DNA of 24,604 nt. Origin: a virus. The notes under the pieces are model-generated. The model did not search any database and was not told where the DNA came from. It saw only the letters and a program-made list of their open reading frames with translations. Below are positions 17,157 through 24,604 of this stretch, in pieces. A program made the position numbers and the translations under genes. The stretch is taken from positions 1 through 24,604 of IMG/VR virus record IMGVR_UViG_3300015371_000166; one strand, written 5' to 3'. The stretch's first letter is position 1. Each line of letters begins with the position of its first letter.

Positions 17157-19169
17157 ATGCCGACGCGGCAAGAAGAACTTGAGATTGCATTACGCGATTC
17201 AATCACTCCGGGATTGAAACAGATCGCGTTGGGACTTCGCGAGCTGAACAAGGCAGCACGTGAGGGTATGGAAGGTTCGGCACAGGAGACGGATAAGCTC
17301 CGTCAATCTGTCGATCGACTTGCCGAGTCATCGCGCAATGCACTTCGTGATGTTCAAAATTTATCTAATCGAATCCTGGATATTGGCAAAACTATTCTCG
17401 GCGTTGGCGGTGCATATAGTGCTATCACGCAGTTGACGAAATCATTGACTGAGCTGGCGACAACACGTGTACAGCTCGAGATGTTTGCGCAAGATACGCG
17501 AATCACTGCTGAGGGCATTGAAACCATGCGCGGCGCTATGAGCCGCATGGGTGTCGAAGCCAAGACCGCGGATGGTTATATCGCGTCCATGTCAAACAAA
17601 TTGCAGCAACTTGCGGCCATGCGAGAAGGCAGTCAGTTGTTTCAGGAGCTCGAGAAGATGGGTCCGGGTGGCGTCAAGCTTGCTCGTGATCTCATGAGCG
17701 AAACGGACGTCAACAAGCAGATACATAAAATCATTGAGGTCTTCAAAACTCAGTCGCCACAGGTTCAATATTATCTGGCACAGATGCTTGGCGTTCCGCA
17801 GTCGGTGCTATTGAATTTGAGTGAGTACGAAAAGAAGGTTGGCGAGGTTCTCAAGGTATCGGCGGAGATAGCGCAGAAATACGTCGACAATCAAAAAGAG
17901 CTTTTGGAAAATTTGGATGCTGAATGGACGGTGTTTGGTGCGCATGCCCTCGAGAAGCTGAATAGATGGTACGAAGAAATAAGCGGTGGCAAAGAGCTTG
18001 CAAATAAAAAGCATCCTGTCGCGGAATGGTTCAAGAATCAATTTGATTTGCTGGAAAAGGACGTCAGAACCACGATCACCGAGGTCAAGGAACTTTATGC
18101 CCTGTTTGAAGATATTATGAAATGGGGCGATTGGGTTATTGAGAAATGGAAACAGTTCCGCGGCACAAGTGAGAAACAGGTTACTGAACGCAAGGAAGCT
18201 GGGGAGTCCGATGCTCTTGCATTAGGTCAAGCCGCAGCCGGCGACGTGCCCGACAAAGGCAGCGCCGCAGCTATTGAACAACAGCGGCTTGGAGACGAAA
18301 ACATCGAACTGCTGACCAGCATCAAGGATTCGTTGCTGCGTATCGAAGCTCCAACCGGAGCAACGGGTGGTATGGGTGGCGCTGGTTTGCAGCGTTGGGG
18401 CGGACCAATGCAGGCATCCGGTGGAGGGTTTCGTCCGCAACGCGGTACGGGAATTCCCCGCTCGAGCAAGTATGAAGGCGAGTCGCAACCTGCATCAACC
18501 GAAGCTGGTGTGATTGACCGCTCGAGATTTGCGAAGGAATTGGCAGGTAATCCGGAGCTGCGAGACAAGGTGCTGGCTATTTCAGCCGGCGAGCAGGGCA
18601 GCAACAAGCAAGGCAACATCGCCGTCATAGAAACGATGATGAATCGTGCAGCCATGACAGGTACGACGCTTGCATATCAGGCGCGGACGGTTGGCCAAGG
18701 TGGTTATTATGCTGGTTACAAACCCGGTGCATTGAATGATCCGAAGCTTCGTGAATTTTACGAGAACAATCTGAAGACGGTTCTCGAGGGCAGCAACGTC
18801 AGCAATTATGCGACGGATAATGCATCGGGTGGTCTGGCGGGGCGGCACGTGCAGACAGGACGCTTTGAAAGGCGGTTCGAGGCTGGCGGCGAAACATTCT
18901 TTGCACCCGGTTGGGGTAACTCGGGCGGTGGCCGCGACCGTGCGCATTACGATCAGTGGCGTGCAAACATTGACGATAATCAGCGTAAGCGTGTTTGGGA
19001 GAAGGGCACTGCGGCTGTCACCGTAGATTTCGGTGACATGAAATATCGCACGCAGGAAAGCAAGGAAGGCGGCGGCGTATTCAAGCCGTTGAATAATGAG
19101 CGCGAACCACAGGCACCAAAGTCGGGCGGTTGGGTCGACTCGATCAATAACCGCTGGAAGTATCAGTGA
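17157..19169 (+). CDS. Tape measure protein 2 with transglycosylase/SleB-like end (670 aa)
   Basis: The ATG directly follows the stop of the first tape measure. The first about 325 residues resemble its neighbour: both begin with an E-I-x-L-R-D-S-I-(S/T)-P-(S/G)-L-K pattern and both contain D-A-E-W-T-V-F-G-A-H-A-L-E-K at almost the same place (residues 253 and 254). The C-terminal part differs. About 460-600 has V-L-A-I-S-A-G-E-Q-G ... N-I-A-V-I-E-T-M-M-N-R-A, the order of a cell-wall hydrolase (SleB-like) or lytic transglycosylase, with E479 the likely catalytic residue. It is either a second tape measure, or a tail tip lysin derived from one. Confidence 0.78.
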   Translation: MPTRQEELEIALRDSITPGLKQIALGLRELNKAAREGMEGSAQETDKLRQSVDRLAESSRNALRDVQNLSNRILDIGKTILGVGGAYSAITQLTKSLTELATTRVQLEMFAQDTRITAEGIETMRGAMSRMGVEAKTADGYIASMSNKLQQLAAMREGSQLFQELEKMGPGGVKLARDLMSETDVNKQIHKIIEVFKTQSPQVQYYLAQMLGVPQSVLLNLSEYEKKVGEVLKVSAEIAQKYVDNQKELLENLDAEWTVFGAHALEKLNRWYEEISGGKELANKKHPVAEWFKNQFDLLEKDVRTTITEVKELYALFEDIMKWGDWVIEKWKQFRGTSEKQVTERKEAGESDALALGQAAAGDVPDKGSAAAIEQQRLGDENIELLTSIKDSLLRIEAPTGATGGMGGAGLQRWGGPMQASGGGFRPQRGTGIPRSSKYEGESQPASTEAGVIDRSRFAKELAGNPELRDKVLAISAGEQGSNKQGNIAVIETMMNRAAMTGTTLAYQARTVGQGGYYAGYKPGALNDPKLREFYENNLKTVLEGSNVSNYATDNASGGLAGRHVQTGRFERRFEAGGETFFAPGWGNSGGGRDRAHYDQWRANIDDNQRKRVWEKGTAAVTVDFGDMKYRTQESKEGGGVFKPLNNEREPQAPKSGGWVDSINNRWKYQ

Positions 19170-20230
19170 TGGTTGGCAAGGCTGAAGAACAAGCGGTGCT
19201 GACAATCAAGGGGCAAGAATATCGTGACTGGGAGTCAGTCATGGTGCGGCGGGCATTGAACGAACAACCGCCGTTTCGATTTCGCTTCACGTGTTCTGAA
19301 GCTATCCCGATTGCCACAAACTTCGCTGCCCTGCAAATCATGCCCGGCGATGATTGCACGGTGACGCTTGCAGGCGAACTCGCGATAAGTGGCAAGGTGT
19401 CAACCCGTCAGGTGTATTACGACAAGCGGCGGCACTACGTTGAAATCCAAGGCTCGACTTACACGGAAGTGCTCGCTAAATCGAGCCCGGTAACCAAGAC
19501 CATGGAGCACAAGGACGTCACCTTTGAGCAACTGGCGAAGTCGTTGCTGAAGCCGTTCAATATTCCTTTCAAGATTGAGGGCGGGCAAATCCCGCAAATC
19601 AAGTTCCCGCGCGTGTCATTGATGCACGGGCTCAGTGTATTCGATCATTTGGATTTGTACGGTCGCAGCGTTGGTGTGAATTTCACCAGTGATGCACAAG
19701 GGAGTTTCGTGGCGTGTGTTGCCCCAACGGGTGGTGGCGATACGTTGATCGAAGGTGAAAATATTTTGGTTGGCCGGGAAATTATTTATGCGCCAAGCAT
19801 GGAAGGTGCAGCGCCGGCGATCAGTCAGGAAACAGGCAATAACAAAAAATGGGGTGCCGACGTTTCGCATGTGCCGTATCAGACGCAAGACTTACAGCAG
19901 TTTACAAAACAGTTTTCGCCATTTGTCATCCCGATGGAACTGCCGACGGCTGACAAGAAGCACATGGAGGGACGGGCAAGCACTGAGCGCAATTGGAAAG
20001 AGGACGACAGGGTGACGGTGTTTTGCACTGTGTATGGCTGGCTGAAGCCGAGCGGTGGTTTATGGGACCGAAATAAAAAGGTGCACGTGAAGAGTCCGAT
20101 GCTTGTCATGGACATGGAGCTGAAAACTAAGTCGGTGACGTTTACGCAAGACGGTGCCGAGGGCAGCAAGACGGTTCTTGAGCTGTGCAACGATAGCGCG
20201 CTTGGTGGATCAACGCCGCAAATGCGATGA
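19169..20230 (+). CDS. Baseplate hub protein, Mu gpP (gp44)-like (353 aa)
   Basis: The ATG at 19169 overlaps the previous TGA (TGATG); a GTG three bases earlier is also possible. The first 90 residues have the E-Y-x-D-W-x-S-V-M-V-R-R pattern of gpP/gp27-like hub proteins, and the region about 85-215 is the Mu gpP-type middle, including VYYDKRRHYVEIQGSTYTEVL and a following domain with L-L-K-P-F-N-I. The end carries V-H-V-K-S-P-M-L-V-M-D-M-E-L (about 307-320), the typical 'V-x-S-P-M-L' of the hub C-terminal barrel. It forms a trimer that links the spike to the tube. Strong agreement with order in Mu-like tails. Confidence 0.9.
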   Translation: MVGKAEEQAVLTIKGQEYRDWESVMVRRALNEQPPFRFRFTCSEAIPIATNFAALQIMPGDDCTVTLAGELAISGKVSTRQVYYDKRRHYVEIQGSTYTEVLAKSSPVTKTMEHKDVTFEQLAKSLLKPFNIPFKIEGGQIPQIKFPRVSLMHGLSVFDHLDLYGRSVGVNFTSDAQGSFVACVAPTGGGDTLIEGENILVGREIIYAPSMEGAAPAISQETGNNKKWGADVSHVPYQTQDLQQFTKQFSPFVIPMELPTADKKHMEGRASTERNWKEDDRVTVFCTVYGWLKPSGGLWDRNKKVHVKSPMLVMDMELKTKSVTFTQDGAEGSKTVLELCNDSALGGSTPQMR

Positions 20231-20245
20231 AAGGAAATCTAGGAA

Positions 20246-21142
20246 ATGAACGAACGGCAAACGCTTTCAATGATCGCCAATCAACTTCGCATGTCAACAT
20301 CTCGAGCGACTGTTCGATCGTTTGATGACGAGCACCTGATGCAGCAAATCAAGCAAGCGGATGTTTATCATTCGGAGACGCCAAGCGATTTCGAGCGATG
20401 GCAGATGGTTGGCTTGACGGCCACACCGCTTGATCAGGATGAAGAGGACAAGCAGCAGCAAAACAAGAAGGGCAACGATGCCGACGACGGAGATTGGAAC
20501 CACGATCAACCGAAGGGTCCAGCAGCCGAAGCCGTCATGCTTTATCCGGGTGCGCAACGCAATCACCCGATTGCGATAGTCGATGATCGTCGGGTGCGTC
20601 CGTACAAGGTGCCGAAGGGTGCGAGCGCCATGTATGCTGCTTCGGGCACCGGGCAAATGCTGTATCACAACGACGAAGGCTCATCGTTGATCGCCACCAA
20701 TAACCCAAAGTACGGCAAGGACCAGCAGCAAAAAGAACGATACGCATCGCTGCGTCATGTCAACAAGAAGCCGCAGGAGCGCAAGCTTGATAAGCAGGGC
20801 GATCAGGGCGGTGGCAGCTCTCCGTCAATCAGTGTGCTTGCGGCTGAAAGCAGTGGCTCGAGCAGTCAGCCGTACAAGCACGAAGGTGAAGAGGTCAATA
20901 GCGAGGTACGCTGCACAAGCAATCGTATTGAGTTTCGGATTGGCGATACTGTTGTGGGTCATTACGATAAAGGCACGTCGACATGGACCTTGATTGGAAA
21001 GGTCAAGCTTGGCAGTGAAGATGCCAACCATCCGGTCTACGGCAACAATGAAGGCATTGGCAAAACAACCAAGGCTGACGGCACCGGAGCTGTGCTGGTG
21101 AAAGCACCCGAACCCGGTCCGAAAGTCAGCGAGGACGTATGA
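20246..21142 (+). CDS. Baseplate spike protein, Mu gp45-like (298 aa)
   Basis: The start has an AGGA site 5 bases upstream. The N-terminal half matches the Mu gp45 pattern: D-D-E-H-L-M-Q-Q-I-K (27-36), E-R-W-Q-M-V-G-L (50-57), A-E-A-V-M-L-Y-P-G (94-102) and A-I-V-D-D-R-R-V-R-P (110-119), then K-G-A-S-A-M-Y. Between about 62 and 91 there is a low-complexity insert of D, E, K, Q and N, which is not part of the usual OB-like domain. The remainder has another polar stretch (155-215) and a beta-rich end with C-T-S-N-R-I-E-F-R-I-G-D at about 229-240, and a tail of E, P, K. It makes the membrane-piercing trimer at the tail tip. The usual apex H-x-H motif was not seen. Confidence 0.82.
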   Translation: MNERQTLSMIANQLRMSTSRATVRSFDDEHLMQQIKQADVYHSETPSDFERWQMVGLTATPLDQDEEDKQQQNKKGNDADDGDWNHDQPKGPAAEAVMLYPGAQRNHPIAIVDDRRVRPYKVPKGASAMYAASGTGQMLYHNDEGSSLIATNNPKYGKDQQQKERYASLRHVNKKPQERKLDKQGDQGGGSSPSISVLAAESSGSSSQPYKHEGEEVNSEVRCTSNRIEFRIGDTVVGHYDKGTSTWTLIGKVKLGSEDANHPVYGNNEGIGKTTKADGTGAVLVKAPEPGPKVSEDV

Positions 21143-21720
21143 GCCAGATTTCGCAATTCAGCACGCCATGGCGCGACTTGCTTATGCAGCAAGCGTCGTT
21201 CCGTGGTGTTGTCTTTCACATTGAGACAGGTGCGCGGCTATCAGGTCGGCGCACGGTCGTGCATGAGTACCCGAAACGAAACGACCCATATTCTGAAGAT
21301 ATGGGAAGGCAGGCACGGCGTTGGAGCGTGCAAGGTTACTTGATCTTCAGCCCGAGCAATCAGCTTTACGTTTACACCAACCAGCGGTCGGCGCTGTATC
21401 GCGCGCTTGAGACGGATGGTCCGGGTCGGTTAGTGCACCCGGTGTTTGCACCGGGCGGCACCATGGCCATGGTTGAGCGTTACACCATGGTTGAGAACCG
21501 CACGCGTGGCGGTTTCACCGAATTTGAAATGCAGTTTGTGGAGGCGGGGCAAGCAGGCAATTCGTTGCAATTCACTAACACGACGACTCAGGTCACAAGT
21601 CAAGCAAGTGCGACGGATCAGTCGGCAGCCAACATGGCCAACAATGCGCCGACGAATAGCGTGTGGAGTTCAGGTGCGCCGGCATTCCGTGACACGGCAG
21701 GGCAGACAAGCGTCCTATGA
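21139..21720 (+). CDS. gpN/DNA circularisation protein, N-terminal half (193 aa)
   Basis: The N-terminal motif is the mark of the DNA_circ_N family (PF07157): A-S-F-R-G-V-V-F-H-I (19-28), then G-R-R-T-V-V-H-E-Y-P-K-R-N-D (36-49), and E-D-M-G-R-Q-A-R-R-W (53-62). The rest is short beta strands and then a Ser/Thr/Ala/Gln-rich tail from about 145. In Mu, gpN is about twice as long and its C-terminal part seems to be the next gene here. In Mu it also precedes gpP, whereas here it follows the spike. Despite the name, in Mu-like phages gpN is a baseplate-hub linker. Coupled upstream by ATGA. Confidence 0.85.
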   Translation: MSQISQFSTPWRDLLMQQASFRGVVFHIETGARLSGRRTVVHEYPKRNDPYSEDMGRQARRWSVQGYLIFSPSNQLYVYTNQRSALYRALETDGPGRLVHPVFAPGGTMAMVERYTMVENRTRGGFTEFEMQFVEAGQAGNSLQFTNTTTQVTSQASATDQSAANMANNAPTNSVWSSGAPAFRDTAGQTSVL

Positions 21721-22388
21721 GTATTCATGACGAGCAAGAACAACTGCTCGAGATCATCAACGCTATTTGTGATTACATGCTGCAAATGGTTTCGGCCAAG
21801 GGCGAGCAGGCAGCACGGTTACGTCACCAGATCGGGCAGTTGAGATCGAACGGTTTGGAGTGGCTGCACGAAAAAATCTTCGGTACGAAGATGCTGGATT
21901 GCTTTGTCACGGCGCGCACTTTGCCGATCACGACGGACCTTGTTGCGTCGGTGAGAGTGCAAATCCAGGATTTGGCACCGACCGGAATGATCGCAATCAT
22001 CGTGGTTGAGAGCGCAATTATTTTCTGTCTAACGACCGAGAGTATCTTCATTACGCAAATGACGTTTCGATCGGCTGACGATGTACAGGCAATTATGAAA
22101 CGGATGAAGATTGCTTTTGATGGTGCTCGCGATCAAGCGGCGGACAGGATGGATTCGGCAAGCTATCAACAGTTGACCTATCTGTCGGGCTCGCTGATCA
22201 ATCATCTCAATGCAACGGCGCTGGCACTACCGCGCCTTGTCTATCTGACATTTGGTGCATCGTTGCCGTCGCTGCGTCTGGCCAATGTGATTTATCAAGA
22301 CGCTTCTCGGTCCGATGAGTTGGTGGATGACAACAAGACGGTGCACCCGCTTTTCATGCAGCGTGAGATCAGGGCACTTAGCGCATGA
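21717..22388 (+). CDS. gpN C-terminal half-like protein (223 aa)
   Basis: The ATG sits in an ATGA overlap with the N-part gene and is in a different frame, so this is a true separate gene. Residues 165-222 resemble the end of full-length DNA circularisation proteins: a helix that crosses L-P-S-L-R-L-A-N-V-I-Y-Q-D-A-S-R (190-205), then D-E-L ... N-K-T-V-H-P-L-F. The earlier part is mostly helical with one hydrophobic stretch at about 91-110 (APTGMIAIIVVESAIIF) that also fits a buried core helix or membrane segment. Combined length of the two genes (416 aa) is close to a complete gpN. Recognition rests on the last 60 residues. Confidence 0.62.
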   Translation: MSIHDEQEQLLEIINAICDYMLQMVSAKGEQAARLRHQIGQLRSNGLEWLHEKIFGTKMLDCFVTARTLPITTDLVASVRVQIQDLAPTGMIAIIVVESAIIFCLTTESIFITQMTFRSADDVQAIMKRMKIAFDGARDQAADRMDSASYQQLTYLSGSLINHLNATALALPRLVYLTFGASLPSLRLANVIYQDASRSDELVDDNKTVHPLFMQREIRALSA

Positions 22389-22867
22389 CCGATATCAGGC
22401 TTATAGAGTCAATCAGTCTCGAGGCCATGTCCATGGATTGGCTGTTGAAGGCTGACGGCACGCTTGATGAAAGTGAAGAACTGGCAACGGCTGTCAGTGT
22501 GGCTCTCGGCACGGATGCGCTTGCTGACGAGGATGAGATTTTGCCCGATCCGGACAGTACCGACCGGCGCGGTTGGTGGGGTGATTATCAAGCACGGGAG
22601 ATTTGGAACGGCTGGCCGATTGGCTGCAAGTGCTGGCTGTTGCGGCGCGCGAAGATAACAAGCACACCGAGTTCGGAAGGTTCAACGTTGCAACGTGCAC
22701 AGACCTATTGTGAGGTCGCGCTTCAGCCGTTTATCGATCAACGTGTCTGCACAGGCTTTCAGGTCATGGTGCGCCGTGTTGGGCTCGATCGAATAGACGT
22801 GCACGTCATCATGTATCGCGGACCGAAGGGTGACATTGCCTTGCGGTTCCAGATGCTGTGGGAGTAA
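22385..22867 (+). CDS. Baseplate wedge, Mu gp46-like (160 aa)
   Basis: The ATG overlaps the previous stop (ATGA). The defining features of PF07409 (Phage_GP46) are seen: a W-x-L near residues 19-20, L-x-T-A-V-x-V-A-L-G-T-D at 33-44, and T-D-R-R-G-W-W-G-D (58-66), followed by C-K-C-W-L-L-R-R at about 81-88 and then helix and strand. In Mu, gp46 is the gp25-type wedge that initiates sheath assembly and stands between gp45 and gp47. Here the order is the same except that the gpN genes are inserted before it. Sure of the family. Confidence 0.93.
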   Translation: MTDIRLIESISLEAMSMDWLLKADGTLDESEELATAVSVALGTDALADEDEILPDPDSTDRRGWWGDYQAREIWNGWPIGCKCWLLRRAKITSTPSSEGSTLQRAQTYCEVALQPFIDQRVCTGFQVMVRRVGLDRIDVHVIMYRGPKGDIALRFQMLWE

Positions 22868-22870
22868 GGG

Positions 22871-23941
22871 ATGCCTTGGTCAACTCCATCGCTTCGCACG
22901 GTTCGCGAAATGGTGCGCAACGATGTGACAGCCGCGTTGAGCGGAGCGGTCCTGATCGGCAACTCCGTCATGCGAGTAATGTCCGACGCCATGGGTGCAC
23001 TTGCACATCTTGTTCTTCGTTACATTGATTGGCTGTCGCTGCAACTTTTGCCGGATACGGCAGAGACGGAATGGCTTGATCGTCATGGCGAGATATGGCT
23101 CGTCAATGCCGATGGCACGCTCGGGCGCAAGGCGGCAACTTATGCCGAGGGTGCTATTGAGATTACGGGCACCGATGGCTTTGTCATCCCCGAGGCGACA
23201 TCATTTACAATCCTCGGCGTCAATTACGAATCCACAGCCGAGGTCGTACTAGGTGATACTCCAACATCTGTGCCCGTGCGATCGCTGGACGCTGGCGCAA
23301 TTGGCAATCAGGACACAGGAACAACAGTCAATTTCGACGTGCCGATCGCAGGTGTTGAGAGCACGGGCACGGTCATTACGATCACAGGCGGTGCTGATAC
23401 AGAGACGGACGATCAGTTGCGTGCGCGAATTCTTTTCCGCATACGCAACCCGCCAATGGGAGGCAGCGAGGCAGATTATATTGTATGGGCGACTTCTGTC
23501 CCGGGTGTAACCAGAGCATGGGCCGCACCGGAGCAGGGCATCGGCACCATGACCGTGCGCTTTATGATGGATGATTTGCGTGCGGATAATCGTGGTCTGC
23601 CTAATAGTGAAGATTGTGTAATGGTGCACGATTACATTGATACCAAGCGGCCAGTGACGGTGAAGGATTTGTATGTGGAAGCACCAGTTCCGTTCCCGTA
23701 CAACATTTCAATTCACGAGCTTGATCAAGATACGCCGGAGGTTCGCGCTCGTATTGAACAATCGATTTTGGAAATGGAGCTCGAGAAATCGAAGCCCGGT
23801 CAGACGATGTACAGATCCTGGATTGAAGAAGCAATCAGCGTAACGATCGGCGTCAATCATTACGAGCTCGACTTCGAGACGACCGAGATGCCCGGTGTTG
23901 GTTACATGCCATTCATAGAGTCGATTATCTATGACACCTGA
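22871..23941 (+). CDS. Baseplate J-like protein, Mu gp47 (356 aa)
   Basis: It matches the Mu gp47/baseplate J family: an N-terminal helix W-S-T-P-S-L-R-T-V-R, the D-W-L-S-L-Q-L-L-P-D-T-A (53-64) and W-L-D-R-H-G (68-73) pattern, a central beta domain with T-D-x-Q-L-R-A-R-I-L (179-188) followed by P-P-M-G-G-S-E-A-D-Y (194-203), the usual P-G-V-T region just after, and an alpha/beta end with W-I-E-E-A-I. It is a wedge component to which the fibres attach. A three-base gap and no strong ribosome binding site separate it from gp46. The next gene starts 11 bases before its end. Confidence 0.95.
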   Translation: MPWSTPSLRTVREMVRNDVTAALSGAVLIGNSVMRVMSDAMGALAHLVLRYIDWLSLQLLPDTAETEWLDRHGEIWLVNADGTLGRKAATYAEGAIEITGTDGFVIPEATSFTILGVNYESTAEVVLGDTPTSVPVRSLDAGAIGNQDTGTTVNFDVPIAGVESTGTVITITGGADTETDDQLRARILFRIRNPPMGGSEADYIVWATSVPGVTRAWAAPEQGIGTMTVRFMMDDLRADNRGLPNSEDCVMVHDYIDTKRPVTVKDLYVEAPVPFPYNISIHELDQDTPEVRARIEQSILEMELEKSKPGQTMYRSWIEEAISVTIGVNHYELDFETTEMPGVGYMPFIESIIYDT

Positions 23942-24604
23942 TCGCCACGTCCGCCGCTCAGGTGACGATTATTTTTTCGGTCTGGCGAATCTGTTGCCAG
24001 AGGGATTAGCGTGGCCGCGCCATATCGGCTCCCTGACCATGAAGGTTACGAAGGGGTTGGCCAACATTTGGGGATTTGTGGATGCACGCGCAGCTGATTT
24101 GTTGGAACAGGAAAGTGACCCACGCACGACGATTGAATTGCTGCCTGATTGGGAACGCAATTGGGGATTGCCGGATGAGTGTTTCCCTCCAACACTGACC
24201 ATTGACGAGCGGCAACGTGCGCTAGTACAGCGCATGACAATACAAGGTGGCCAATCACGTGAATTCTTTATTGATGTTGCAAGCCAGCTTGGTTATTCAA
24301 TTTCGATTACTGAGTTTCGGCCGTTCGTTGTCGGAATTGATCGGTGTGGTGATGATCGCCTGTATGGCGTAGAGCCACCGCCCATGCATAACGAATGGGG
24401 ACAGTTGATTCTTGATGTATGGGGTAATCCGGTTAGTAACGGCGAGCTCTCTGATTGGCCCAACTATGGCATTGGTCCGCCGGAGATGCGTTTTTATTGG
24501 ACCGTGCATGTTGGCGAAGTTCCGCTGAACTGGTTCCGTTGTGCCAGTGGCCAAGTTGGTGTTGATCACCATCTTGAATTCTCTTTGGCTGAGGATCTTG
24601 AATG
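23931..24604 (+). CDS. gp48-like tail protein, DUF2313 (partial, C-terminus cut)
   Basis: The ATG at 23931 overlaps the gp47 gene by 11 bases and its frame stays open to the window end (224 residues seen). It matches Mu gp48/YmfQ (DUF2313): L-L-P-E-G-L-A-W-P (21-29), a helix with L-A-N-I-W-G-F, then P-R-T-T-I-E-L-L-P-D-W-E (64-75) with W-G-L-P-D-E (78-83), then a Q-R-x-A-L-V helix and D-V-A-S-Q-L-G-Y, typical of the family. It belongs to the tip/fibre-attachment part of the baseplate. Normally followed by tail fibre genes, which would be outside the window. Confidence 0.9.
   Translation, partial: MTPDRHVRRSGDDYFFGLANLLPEGLAWPRHIGSLTMKVTKGLANIWGFVDARAADLLEQESDPRTTIELLPDWERNWGLPDECFPPTLTIDERQRALVQRMTIQGGQSREFFIDVASQLGYSISITEFRPFVVGIDRCGDDRLYGVEPPPMHNEWGQLILDVWGNPVSNGELSDWPNYGIGPPEMRFYWTVHVGEVPLNWFRCASGQVGVDHHLEFSLAEDLE

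Overview
The window is a continuous, all-plus-strand virion structural region of a tailed phage or prophage with a contractile, Mu-like tail. About 30 genes are packed with almost no intergenic space. Many start codons overlap the preceding stop (ATGA, TAATG or TGATG), as expected for one long late operon. No tRNA, rRNA, integrase, transposase, lysis cassette, terminase or CRISPR array is visible, so the ends of the phage lie outside. The host cannot be named. A proteobacterium is likely from the Mu-type tail, and an alphaproteobacterium is a tentative guess from the style of the 21-residue repeat protein and the extended Shine-Dalgarno of the tube gene. GC content is moderate, a little over half by eye.

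Layout. 1-184: C-terminal end of a family 9-type glycosyltransferase. 200-4683: five virion-surface-like genes, including a 572-residue protein built of about 24 copies of a 21-residue repeat and a protein with a BppU-like N-terminal fold. 4680-5243: SAM-dependent methyltransferase. 5246-7495: a prohead protease (family S78) fused in one frame to an HK97-type major capsid protein. 7505-7531: a perfect hairpin. 7555-9276: a small charged protein and the HK97-type portal. 9203-10600: a collagen-like fibre with cell- or sugar-binding-like modules. 10593-12503: head-tail connector, closure and terminator candidates. 12507-24604: the tail in near-Mu order: DUF2635, sheath, tube, tail assembly chaperone with a -1 frameshift site, two paralogous tape-measure-like proteins, gpP hub, gp45 spike, gpN (split over two genes), gp46, gp47 and the start of gp48.

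The head genes make and mature a procapsid (protease, capsid, portal). The connector genes join it to a tail whose tube is assembled on the tape measure with the chaperone. The sheath surrounds the tube, and the hub, spike and wedge genes make the baseplate. The fibre-like proteins and the two sugar/methyl-transfer genes at the left probably concern the virion surface or host recognition.

Most notable points: the protease-capsid fusion with a possible internal capsid start; a head module that is HK97-like joined to a Mu-like tail, with portal downstream of capsid; tandem tape-measure paralogues carrying two different wall-hydrolase-like ends; a canonical -1 slippery site in the chaperone; a gpN homologue split in two; a collagen-like fibre inside the head module; and a strong excess of the palindrome CTCGAG in all three codon frames.
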